DNA of 64,000 nucleotides from Peptoniphilus sp. ING2-D1G (GTDB taxonomy: Bacteria; Bacillota; Clostridia; Tissierellales; Peptoniphilaceae): contig LM997412.1 in the NCBI GenBank assembly GCA_000952975.1, forward strand, positions 682,001 to 746,000. The letters run 5' to 3'. Position 1 is the stretch's first letter, and the number at the start of each line of letters is the position of its first letter. Below, in pieces: positions 23,620 through 30,128 of this stretch. Under the pieces are notes generated by a model, which was given only the letters and a program-made list of their open reading frames with translations, was not told the origin of the DNA and ran no database searches. The translations under genes were made by a program, and so were the position numbers.

Positions 23620-24876
23620 ATGTTAAAAGTAATGTTAGACCCAGGGCATGGCGGCGGCAAGGCGCACAATAGAGGCTTTAAACAAATTGATAATTTGCCA
23701 TATTGCAACGAGGGCGACTGCAATTTCATATATGCTAAGGACTATTTAAAACCAGCGCTTGAGAAGTACGGGATAATAGTAGGCTTGACTAGAAGTGATA
23801 TTTGGCAAAACCCAACACTAGCAGCTAGAGGAGCAATGGCAAGAGGCTATGACCTGCTTTTATCTTGCCACTCTAACGCTGCAGGTGGATCTGCAACTGG
23901 TACTGAAATTTGGGATAGCACAAATCCTAAAGAATCTATTAAAGATCTTACAGATAAATTATGTACTGCAATTTCTTCTGCTATTGGTACTAATAATCGT
24001 GGGACTAAATATAGAAAAAATAACAATGGATCTAATTATTATGGTGTACTTAGAAATGGGTTGGCCAGACATAATTTTATAATCGAGCATGCATTTCATG
24101 ACAATTATGCAGATTGTAAAAAGTATGTAGACAATTTAGATAAGGTAGCAAAAGTAACTGCAAAGACTATTGCTGAATATTTTGGACTTAGCAAATCAGA
24201 ATCTGTAACAAAAACTCCTATATTAAGCAAACCTACTGCCAATCTTGAACAAATGAAAATATGGGCAAAGTCTAAAAGTAATAATTTAGAATTTATTGGA
24301 TTAGCTGATTTATATTGGAGACTTGCACAAACTATAGGGATAGATCCCGTTGTTGCCTATGTTCAAATGAGCCATGAAACAGGATTTTTATATAAAATAA
24401 AATCTGCAGCAGGTCTTGACGCTAGTTTTCATAATCCATGTGGCTTAAAGATTACACAAGGCGGAGGAGATTATCAGGCTTCTGCTCACAAAAAATTTTT
24501 AAGTTGGCAAGATGGAATAATGGCTCATTTAGATCACTTAGCTTTATATGCAGGTGCTACTGGATATCCTAAATCTAATACAAATGACCCAAGACATTTT
24601 AAATATTTATTAGGAAGTTGTAAATATGTAGAAGATTTAGGTGGTAAATGGGCACCTGGTAAAGACTATGGATATAAACTGTTAAATTATATTTCAGAAA
24701 TAAGGAGTATAAAAGTGGAAAAGAAAGTAGAAGAAAAAGAACATTGGGCAGAAAAATATTGGAAGGATTTAAGTTCAAAGGGAATTGAGATTCATGAGGA
24801 AAGATTTGATGATTTTATGACAAGAGGAGAAGTTTTTGCTCTATTAGATAGAATTATTCAAAAATTAAATTTTTAG
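23620..24876 (+). CDS. Endolysin: amidase_3 plus glucosaminidase-like domain
   Basis: 418 residues. Residues 1-190 are an N-acetylmuramoyl-L-alanine amidase (MLDPGHGGG with Zn-binding His10, LLSCHSNAAGG, IIEHAFHDN). Residues about 205-365 form a second catalytic domain with LADLYWRLAQTIGIDPVVAY, QMSHETGFLY, NPCGLKITQGG and FLSWQDGIMAHLDHLALY, the glucosaminidase/mannosyl-glycoprotein endo-beta-acetylglucosaminidase-type lysozyme fold with catalytic Glu in SHETG. The last 45 residues (HWAEKYWKDLSSKGI...FMTRGEVFALLDR) look like an SLH-type wall anchor. It cuts both peptide and glycan bonds at lysis. Confidence 0.9.
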   Translation: MLKVMLDPGHGGGKAHNRGFKQIDNLPYCNEGDCNFIYAKDYLKPALEKYGIIVGLTRSDIWQNPTLAARGAMARGYDLLLSCHSNAAGGSATGTEIWDSTNPKESIKDLTDKLCTAISSAIGTNNRGTKYRKNNNGSNYYGVLRNGLARHNFIIEHAFHDNYADCKKYVDNLDKVAKVTAKTIAEYFGLSKSESVTKTPILSKPTANLEQMKIWAKSKSNNLEFIGLADLYWRLAQTIGIDPVVAYVQMSHETGFLYKIKSAAGLDASFHNPCGLKITQGGGDYQASAHKKFLSWQDGIMAHLDHLALYAGATGYPKSNTNDPRHFKYLLGSCKYVEDLGGKWAPGKDYGYKLLNYISEIRSIKVEKKVEEKEHWAEKYWKDLSSKGIEIHEERFDDFMTRGEVFALLDRIIQKLNF

Positions 24877-24980
24877 GCATACATTTCATTGAGGAAAAAT
24901 AAAAACGCAAATTTACCCTATTGTAGGCCGCCAAATAAAATGAGACAAATGGCTAAAAAAACCGATTGAGGAGTGATATT

Positions 24981-25220
24981 ATGAAAAAACAAGAATTAAT
25001 AAGAAAATTAGGGTCAAGAAAGTTTTGGGCATGTGTTTCTGCGGTTATAATCGCACTAGTAGCTTTTTTTAATGCTCCAGCAGAGACAACCGAAAGGATT
25101 GTAGCACTTGTAAGTGCCATAGGTGGCTTGTGCGTGTATATGCTTTCAGAAGGACTGGCAGATAGCAAACCAACAGACATCACCAATGTGATAAAAACCG
25201 AAGACTATAAAGAAGAATAA
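24981..25220 (+). CDS. Phage holin, phi-LC3/LL-H type
   Basis: 79 residues from ATG 24981 (GAGGAGTGAT upstream). Two hydrophobic segments: FWACVSAVIIALVAFF and IVALVSAIGGLCVYMLSEGL, with a short polar turn. The C-terminus is acidic (DITNVIKTEDYKEE). This is the class II holin outline that times membrane permeabilisation and endolysin access. Last gene of prophage A's late operon. Confidence 0.85.
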   Translation: MKKQELIRKLGSRKFWACVSAVIIALVAFFNAPAETTERIVALVSAIGGLCVYMLSEGLADSKPTDITNVIKTEDYKEE

Positions 25221-25225
25221 AACTA

Positions 25226-25247
25226 GGGAGCACAAAGCTCCCTTTTT
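25226..25247 (+). terminator. Terminator at the end of the prophage A lysis module
   Basis: GGGAGC (25226-25231) and GCTCCC (25237-25242), loop ACAAA, followed by five T. Confidence 0.85.
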
Positions 25248-25382
25248 AATATTATAATCATATAACCTTAATTTTTTACACCATTACTACACCATGAACA
25301 AATAACTATTGTCAATCAATTGAAAATAGCGACGTTGTATTTTCGAATATATGTTCCTGCTACCCCTGCCATGTATTTTATT

Positions 25383-25443
25383 AAACTCCATAGAATTCTG
25401 TATTATTATAAAATGGCTATAAATACAGAGTTCTATGGAGTTT
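25383..25443. repeat. Long inverted repeat in the 715-base prophage junction
   Basis: Two 22-base arms (25383-25404 and 25422-25443) pair with a single mismatch (a G-T wobble in RNA), and the right arm runs into a T-tract, so it can act as a terminator. A third rearranged copy of the arm lies at 25471-25505, in which the block CATAGAATTC is displaced. The gap 25221-25935 otherwise holds phage debris (see the pseudogenes) and two TACACCAT repeats near 25278-25293. No tRNA-like attachment core was found. Confidence 0.7.
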
Positions 25444-25518
25444 TTTATTTAGCTTATAATGTAAATTTCTATTAAACTCTGTATTATTCTATAGAATTCT
25501 AATATTTTTACATCATAA

Positions 25519-25713
25519 TTATATGTTGAAAACCTTCAAAGCATCAAGTTTTGCTACTGCATGTTTTTTAATTTCCTGCTGAACATGGGTATAAGCATTC
25601 ATTGTTGTAGAGAAGTCTTTATGTCCTACAAGAGCATGTGCTATTTTAGGTTGTATATCTGATTCTGTTAAATGTGCAATACAGATGTTCCTTAGGGCAT
25701 GGAATGTTTTATT
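25519..25713 (-). pseudogene. Tyrosine-type phage integrase, C-terminal fragment
   Basis: Reading the minus strand from 25713 to the stop at 25519-25521 gives about 64 residues: FHALRNICIAHLTESDI, PKIAHALVGHKDFSTTMNAY, THVQQEIKKHAVAKLDALKV. This is the recombinase C-terminus with Arg of HALR, His of GHKD and the catalytic Tyr of NAYTH. The normally HTFAT segment reads NICIA, and everything upstream of the catalytic Arg box is missing (an in-frame stop lies at 25714-25716). A dead integrase relic, probably from remnant B. Confidence 0.85.
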
Positions 25714-25720
25714 TTAAAAG

Positions 25721-25819
25721 CTATTTTTACAAAAGCAAGCAATTCATTTATTAGTAGATGATAAGATTAAATCCAAATTTGAATTAGTTGAAGACATTGC
25801 ATTGAAAAAAAGAAATTGA
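25721..25819 (+). pseudogene. Unidentified coding fragment
   Basis: 32 open codons with protein-like composition (QAIHLLVDDKIKSKFELVED, then IALKKRN and TGA). No start codon with a ribosome site. It resembles the tail of a longer gene joined here by deletion directly next to the integrase fragment. Origin not recognised; phage debris is the likely explanation. Confidence 0.35.
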
Positions 25820-25935
25820 AAAGTATTGTTTTTTAAAATCAGGTTATTTATCTGAAAATATAAATATAAAGTCAAATGTTATTAGTTTAAAAGGAATTTT
25901 GTGCGTTATGTGTGATGTAGAAGGTAATAGATAAA

Positions 25936-26133
25936 ATGAAAAGACGGTCGAATAACACAACAACTGCAGAAATGTAGAAAGTATTAAAAAGATTAGGGTA
26001 TGAAATCTGGAAAAAGAAGGCAAACCGATTTTTACACTGGTATTAGATTATCGTTAAAAAGTCTCAAGGAACAATAACTCCTGAAATCGAAAGAGAATTA
26101 AATATTGTATCTCGTAGGGTTAGAATTTCAAGA
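25936..26133 (+). pseudogene. Broken N-terminal part of the second MuF gene
   Basis: ATG 25936 is in the same frame as the large MuF reading frame that follows, but TAG codons at 25975-25977 and 26044-26046 interrupt it (MKRRSNNTTTAEM, stop, KVLKRLGYEIWKKKANRFLH, stop). After the second stop the frame continues as VKKSQGTITPEIERELN and runs into ISRLQAMEIELKK, which is the MuF N-terminal pattern. Two nonsense mutations have thus removed the first 65 or so residues. Confidence 0.65.
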
Positions 26134-27465
26134 TTGCAGGCTATGGAAATTGAGCTTAAGAAAACTGTAGCAAATTTAATGAGTAAAGAAGAGAAAGGAT
26201 TATTCACTCATTTAGGTAAGACTTATGAAAAAAGATATTACAACGAGCTTTATGAGTTACAAAGGACAGTCGGATATTCAAATATTCAAGCTGTAAATAA
26301 AGATAAGCTAAAGACGATATTATCCAAACCTTGGACAAGTGATGGCAGAGAATTTTCACAAAGAATTTGGGGAAGAGGTAATAAGCTTATCAATTCTTTA
26401 TACGACAATTTGCAAAGAGATATTATAAGAAGCGCTGCTCCGGATGAATCAATAAAAAATATAGCCAAACAGTTTAATGCTTCCAAGTTTAATGCAGGAA
26501 GGCTTGTAATGACTGAGACTGCCGCCATTAGTTCTAAGGCCGCTTTAGATTCTTATAGAGAGATTGGAGTTGAAAAGTATGAGATACTTGCCACTTTAGA
26601 TTTAAAGACAAGTGAAATCTGTAGGGAAATGGATGGCAAGGTATTTGAGTGTAAGGACTACAAGATAGGAATCACCGCCCCGCCTTTTCATCCTAATTGC
26701 AGAAGCGATACTATTCCGTATTATGACGATATGGAAGATGAAACTAGGATGATGAGAAATTCTGTGACGGGGAAGAGTGAAAGGATTGAGAATTTAAGTT
26801 ATAAGGAATGGTATGAGAAATATGTTGTATCAGAAAAAACATTAGACAGACCCGCAATAATGTTTAAAACAACAGATGTAAAAACCATTCAAGAATTGAA
26901 AAACATCAGCAAAAGTAGTATTATAAATATAAAGAATTATAGTAGTTTAAATGATTATTTTAAAGAAAAACTTGAAATTGAACTTATCGGTTTTAATAAA
27001 AAACCTATAGAAGATGTAAAAATCACATTGGCAGGTATTGATGATATAGCTAACAAATTTCCAAAAGTAAAAAATGGAATTAATCGTATTCATTATAATT
27101 CTAAATTAAAATCATACGGAAAATATCATACGAATGGACTTATCGAAATAGGACCCAAAGGATTAAGTAATTATAATACAGGAATTCACGAAGCTATTCA
27201 CGCTTTGGATTATGTTGTTACAGGCTATGATAAAATTTCTTTATCTGAAACAGTATCAAGAAAAGCATTGAAAAATTTAAAATTGAGGATAAATGGTAGA
27301 AATACAGAAAAATTAGTAATACAATTTATAGGATTTGACATAAAAGAAGTTAAAAAACTTGATGAATGGTTATCTTATGCAGCTGAAGCAGAATATACGA
27401 ATAGCAAGAGAAAAAATAAAGTTACAAAAGAAATGATAAAAATACTTGAAGAGGTGATAAAATGA
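26134..27465 (+). CDS. MuF-type head protein with C-terminal HExxH metallopeptidase-like domain
   Basis: 443 residues from TTG 26134; the true ancestral start is upstream and destroyed. The MuF core is recognisable: SDGREFSQRIWGRGNKL, GRLVMTETAAISSKAAL, LATLDLKTSEICREMDGKVF, APPFHPNCRSDTIPYYDD. After a linker (about 235-290), the C-terminal domain carries LSNYNTGIHEAIHALDYVV with HEAIH at 352-356 (a zincin HExxH) and, 60 residues later, WLSYAAEAEYTN, where a Glu could be the third zinc ligand. This is a MuF polymorphic-toxin design with a peptidase effector. A small gene overlaps by ATGA. Whether the 5'-damaged protein is still made is unknown. Confidence 0.75.
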   Translation: MQAMEIELKKTVANLMSKEEKGLFTHLGKTYEKRYYNELYELQRTVGYSNIQAVNKDKLKTILSKPWTSDGREFSQRIWGRGNKLINSLYDNLQRDIIRSAAPDESIKNIAKQFNASKFNAGRLVMTETAAISSKAALDSYREIGVEKYEILATLDLKTSEICREMDGKVFECKDYKIGITAPPFHPNCRSDTIPYYDDMEDETRMMRNSVTGKSERIENLSYKEWYEKYVVSEKTLDRPAIMFKTTDVKTIQELKNISKSSIINIKNYSSLNDYFKEKLEIELIGFNKKPIEDVKITLAGIDDIANKFPKVKNGINRIHYNSKLKSYGKYHTNGLIEIGPKGLSNYNTGIHEAIHALDYVVTGYDKISLSETVSRKALKNLKLRINGRNTEKLVIQFIGFDIKEVKKLDEWLSYAAEAEYTNSKRKNKVTKEMIKILEEVIK

Positions 27466-27683
27466 CTGAATATGGAAGAAGTGGACTTCCGATAGAATAT
27501 GAAGATGAACAAGAAAAAATAATTCTAAATTATTTAGAAGAAACTAAAGATGATGGAGATGATGAAGATAGTTATTTGGAAGAATATGTAAAAAAACACG
27601 CATCTCCAGGATTATTAAAAGCTATTAAAAAACGAGATAGATATTACGAAAAAATGAAAAAGAAAGGTATCATTGTAAACTAA
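27462..27683 (+). CDS. Small acidic protein; candidate immunity protein for the MuF peptidase
   Basis: 73 residues starting in an ATGA overlap with the MuF gene (GAGGTGATAAA upstream). The first half is strongly acidic (YEDEQEKIILNYLEETKDDG, DDEDSYLEEY); the second half is basic and helical (LLKAIKKRDRYYEKMKKKG). Its arrangement equals that of the 52-residue gene behind the first MuF gene, but the sequences are unrelated, as expected for toxin-specific immunity genes. No known family recognised. Confidence 0.6.
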   Translation: MTEYGRSGLPIEYEDEQEKIILNYLEETKDDGDDEDSYLEEYVKKHASPGLLKAIKKRDRYYEKMKKKGIIVN

Positions 27684-27721
27684 GCACTAAGTAACAAGAA
27701 ACAGTTATCAGGTGCTTTTTT
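27682..27721 (+). terminator. Terminator after the second MuF cassette
   Basis: AAGCAC (27682-27687) pairs with GTGCTT (27712-27717), with an inner TAAC/GTTA stem, followed by TTTT. It ends with GTGCTTTTTTATTGCAAAAA as at 23263. Confidence 0.6.
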
Positions 27722-27745
27722 ATTGCAAAAAAGAAGGTATGGAAT

Positions 27746-28000
27746 GTGAAGGTATTTGATGTTGATTATAGTGGAAGAGTAATTCAAGTAAATATAGAGG
27801 GCGAACTATATCGAATATGGATCAGGAAGAATAAACACAGATACATTGTTGATGCTGTATTCAAAAATGATTTAGCTGTTGATTTTGTTGGCGGAGAACA
27901 AACAGACTTAAGTATCTCAAACATACTTAAGTCTGTTTGGTTGGATATTAAAAGATTAGCCGAAAAAATGTTTAGCAACTTCAATTCCATGGTTGGTTAG
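27746..28000 (+). CDS. Hypothetical phage protein
   Basis: 84 residues from GTG 27746: VFDVDYSGRVIQVNIEGELY, RIWIRKNKHRYIVDAVFKND, DFVGGEQTDLSISNILKSVW. Beta-rich N-terminal half; helical C-terminal end. The C-terminal part is encoded across a perfect 17-bp inverted repeat (27899-27939), so the gene may have been joined to non-coding sequence or may contain a regulatory hairpin. No family recognised; it lies between the MuF cassette and the truncated scaffold gene. Confidence 0.45.
   Translation: MKVFDVDYSGRVIQVNIEGELYRIWIRKNKHRYIVDAVFKNDLAVDFVGGEQTDLSISNILKSVWLDIKRLAEKMFSNFNSMVG
27899..27939. repeat. Perfect 17-bp inverted repeat
   Basis: CAAACAGACTTAAGTAT (27899-27915) and ATACTTAAGTCTGTTTG (27923-27939) with a 7-base loop CTCAAAC. 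Much stronger than expected by chance, and it lies inside a coding frame. No T-run follows, so it is not a standard terminator. Confidence 0.85.
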
Positions 28001-28086
28001 TTCTACATGAACCATACCAAGATAGTAATTTTTAGATTTTATTAAACCATTTTCATAGATTAGTTGTTTTTTTTAATGCTTAAATT

Positions 28087-28110
28087 AGGATCTTTTATAG
28101 GTCCTTTTTT
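28087..28110 (+). terminator. Terminator upstream of the truncated scaffold gene
   Basis: AGGATC (28087-28092) and GGTCCT (28100-28105), six pairs with one T-G, then six T. The leader 28111-28190 that follows contains AGACGTAAAA, as does the leader before the scaffold gene of prophage A. Confidence 0.6.
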
Positions 28111-28190
28111 ATTGCCCTGGAATGGCGTAAAACTTAGCTGGCATAGGTCAAGAGATAGACGTAAAAAATCGTATTGTGAAAGGAGAAATT

Positions 28191-28385
28191 ATGAAAAGGG
28201 AATTTTTAGAGGGTTTAGGTTTAGAGAAAGATGTAATTGATAAGATCATGGAAGAAAACGGCAATGATATTAAAGCTGAAAAAGCAAAAGCAACTGCTAA
28301 GGATGAAGAGATTAAAACTCTTAAGGAGCAAGTCAATATAGCTAATAAAGAGATTAAGTTTAATAAGGATATGAATTATGAATAA
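28191..28385 (+). pseudogene. Truncated phage scaffold protein (GP20-like)
   Basis: 64 residues: MKREFLEGLGLEKDVIDKIM, ENGNDIKAEKAKATAKDEEI, KTLKEQVNIANKEIK, the classic start of phage minor structural GP20/scaffold proteins (usually 180-200 residues), ending early at TAA after KFNKDMNYE. The coding sequence is cut where the relB-relE cassette begins, so the cassette or a deletion replaced the rest of the head module. AAAGGAG precedes the ATG. Confidence 0.75.
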
Positions 28386-28421
28386 ATATATATAAAATTT
28401 TGATTGCTAAATCCCCAATAT

Positions 28422-28438
28422 ATGTTACGATGTAACAT
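28422..28438 (+). promoter_or_regulatory. Operator palindrome of the relB-relE pair
   Basis: ATGTTAC-GAT-GTAACAT, 7-base perfect arms, located 13 bases before the ATG of the antitoxin and overlapping the likely promoter -10/start region (TTGATT at 28400 is a weak -35 candidate). Suited for autorepression by the ribbon-helix-helix antitoxin. Confidence 0.6.
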
Positions 28439-28451
28439 AAGGAGGGATATC

Positions 28452-28676
28452 ATGACTACAATTACTATAAGATTATCTGAAGAAGATAAGGAACTTTTTA
28501 AAAGAGTTTCTGAAAACAAAAATATGACTTTATCTGATTGGGCTAGGAATACATTGGTTGAAAGCATAGAAGATGAATATGACCTTGAAGTAATAAGAGA
28601 GTATGAAGAAGCCGCCTCTAAAGGTCTTGTAAAATACTATACTGCAGATGAAGTTGAGAGAGAACTCGGTTTATGA
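28452..28676 (+). CDS. RelB-like ribbon-helix-helix antitoxin
   Basis: 74 residues from ATG 28452, preceded by AAGGAGGGATATC. TTITIRLSEEDKELFKRVSE gives the beta strand and first helix, and NMTLSDWARNTLVESIED the second helix of an RHH domain. The C-terminal acidic part EVIREYEEAASKGLVKYYTA, ending DEVERELGL, is the toxin-wrapping tail of DUF6290/RelB-type antitoxins. ATGA overlap with the toxin gene. Confidence 0.9.
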   Translation: MTTITIRLSEEDKELFKRVSENKNMTLSDWARNTLVESIEDEYDLEVIREYEEAASKGLVKYYTADEVERELGL

Positions 28677-28936
28677 AATACAGGTTGCTATATACTGAAA
28701 AGGCTAAGAAGACACTAAGCAAATTAGACCGATATACTCAAAAACTTATCACCAAATATGTGAGAGATATTGAAAGTTTGGAAGAACCGAGGTATAGGGG
28801 CAAGGCTATAACTGCAAACCTAAGAGGATATTGGAGATACAGAGTTGGAGATTACAGAGTTATTTGCAAAATTGAAGATGAAGAACTCATTGTTTTGTTG
28901 ATTGATTTAGACCATAGAAAAGAAATATATAAATAA
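28673..28936 (+). CDS. RelE-family toxin
   Basis: 87 residues: YRLLYTEKAKKTLSKLDRYT, EEPRYRGKAITANLRGYWRY, RVGDYRVICKIEDEELIVLL, DLDHRKEIYK. The LRGYWRYRVGDYRVIC core with the HRKEIY ending is the RelE/ParE-superfamily signature of ribosome-dependent mRNA interferases. Intact, with its antitoxin; chromosome-side border of the accessory region. Confidence 0.93.
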   Translation: MKYRLLYTEKAKKTLSKLDRYTQKLITKYVRDIESLEEPRYRGKAITANLRGYWRYRVGDYRVICKIEDEELIVLLIDLDHRKEIYK

Positions 28937-28937
28937 G

Positions 28938-28960
28938 GCAATCTCAAAAAGGTTGCTTTT
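28938..28960 (+). terminator. Terminator after relB-relE
   Basis: GCAATCT (28938-28944) and AGGTTGC (28950-28956), loop CAAAA, then TTTT. The rest of the gap to 29099 is AT-rich without recognisable content. Confidence 0.7.
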
Positions 28961-29098
28961 CATATTTTTTTCCACAAAGATTTTTTTGTAAGTGAGTATT
29001 AAATTATATTAATTCGTATACTAAGTTTCATACAGTCTATTAAAAATTATCAAATTATAATTTTATGAAAATATTATATATGTTAGTGTGTTTTTATT

Positions 29099-30025
29099 TT
29101 ATAGCTTAAAAATTTCTTTTAAAATTATATTGGTTAAATGTTTAATATTATCAAAATTTATCTTATCTAAATAAAGTATAAATACTTGCTCGGGGCTTTC
29201 TACATTAGATATATTTTCTATTCCAAAAAAATCTCCTGACAAGATATATTTACATTTTCTTAAATCATCATAATAATTTTCTAAAATATCGATATAAATA
29301 GAAAATTTATTATTGTAAATTTTTAAATTGTAATTGTATTTATTTAATTCCAGATTTTTATTTAAATTTGTATTGCCTGTTACTATTAATCTATTTTTTT
29401 GAAATTCAATCTGTGTAATGTTAAAAATATTTTTTTCTATCACAATAGTTAACAATTTTTCTATTTTTTCAACAATTATCAGGCAGTTTAATAATCCCGT
29501 TAAATCATCTTTGTTATGTGCTGTTATCTGTTTTAAAATATCATTATCATTGTTTATTAAATATTCTTTGTACAGAAGAATTAATTCTTTTCCTGAAATA
29601 AAATCTTTCCTTGATATATTTAAGTATTTTTCAATGTCAATTTGTCGTATTCTATCAAGTTCTAATAAATATTTATATTTTTTTATATATTCGTATAGAT
29701 CAAAACTTGTAAATTTATCAGGGGTTAATTTGTAAAAAAGTTTTTTTGATTGGACAAAGGGAAGGTCAAAAGAATTGCCGTTATAAGTAATAATTTTTTG
29801 GTCATTTAGATTTAATTCTTTTAACAATTTAATTTCTTCGTTTAGATTTTCTGCAAAGAGCAATCTTATGGTAGTATGTTTCTGAATATATATTGTTCCA
29901 ATTAAGATAATGATATCATTATTCCTTGAGAGTCCGGTAGTTTCAATGTCCAGGATTGTGTAGCCATTAAATCTGTTTAAAATATATTTATTTGTAATTT
30001 CATAGTCATATTTATAGATTTTCAT
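29099..30025 (-). CDS. YprB-like RNase H-fold 3'-5' exonuclease
   Basis: 308 residues. The DEDD exonuclease set is visible: TILDIETTGLS (Asp26, Glu28), IITYNGNSFDLPFV (Asp87), SFDLYEYIKKY and ITAHNKDDLTGLL (Asp near 173). This matches the YprB ribonuclease H-like domain (RNase_H_2), a single-strand nucleic-acid exonuclease of unknown physiological role. The C-terminal third is a less conserved, Asn/Lys-rich tail. Transcribed away from the cysteine desulfurase gene. First clear host gene after the prophages. Confidence 0.82.
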   Translation of the reverse strand: MKIYKYDYEITNKYILNRFNGYTILDIETTGLSRNNDIIILIGTIYIQKHTTIRLLFAENLNEEIKLLKELNLNDQKIITYNGNSFDLPFVQSKKLFYKLTPDKFTSFDLYEYIKKYKYLLELDRIRQIDIEKYLNISRKDFISGKELILLYKEYLINNDNDILKQITAHNKDDLTGLLNCLIIVEKIEKLLTIVIEKNIFNITQIEFQKNRLIVTGNTNLNKNLELNKYNYNLKIYNNKFSIYIDILENYYDDLRKCKYILSGDFFGIENISNVESPEQVFILYLDKINFDNIKHLTNIILKEIFKL

Positions 30026-30128
30026 TTTGCACCTATTCTAAAAGTTGATAAAGGAAGTTTAAATTACTATAATTGTATTAGTAATTAAAGTATAACGTAT
30101 TTTAAAAATGTGTAAAGTCAGGTGCATA

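Larger units (their letters stand above)
1..25247 (+). mobile_element. Prophage A, late half (contractile-tailed phage)
   Basis: Almost unbroken plus-strand gene series in classical phage order: replication end, nuclease, late regulator, terminase small and large, portal, MuF head protein, scaffold, major capsid, connectors, sheath, tube, frameshifted tail chaperone, tape measure, hub, spike, PAAR, baseplate, tail proteins, holin/endolysin/holin. Sheath, gp25-like wedge, baseplate J and PAAR genes show a myovirus-type contractile tail. All structural genes look full length, so the late module may be functional. The left end lies outside the window. The right end is placed after the last holin terminator, since no attachment site was identified. 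Confidence 0.93.
25519..28389. mobile_element. Prophage remnant B (integrase fragment, MuF toxin cassette, truncated scaffold)
   Basis: Contains a minus-strand tyrosine-recombinase C-terminus, coding fragments, a MuF head gene with a broken 5' end, small downstream genes and a scaffold gene cut after 64 codons. The gene order MuF - small gene - scaffold repeats that of prophage A (6197-8237), but the proteins are of different sequence groups, so it is a separate phage and not a duplication. Boundaries are approximate. Confidence 0.7.

Noticed and set aside
25248..25380. tRNA or tmRNA 3' end as phage attachment site
   Set aside because: No cloverleaf-type pairing or T-arm TTCRANYC motif was found in this stretch, and nothing here matches the end of a known RNA gene.
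8241..28385. Remnant B as a simple duplication of prophage A
   Set aside because: The MuF proteins, small downstream genes and scaffold proteins (DUF4355 type versus GP20 type) are of different sequence groups; only order and short terminator/leader strings are shared.
29418..29735. Plus-strand frame opposite the YprB-like gene
   Set aside because: The minus-strand gene has a full DEDD motif set; the opposite frame is an AT-rich shadow without a ribosome site.
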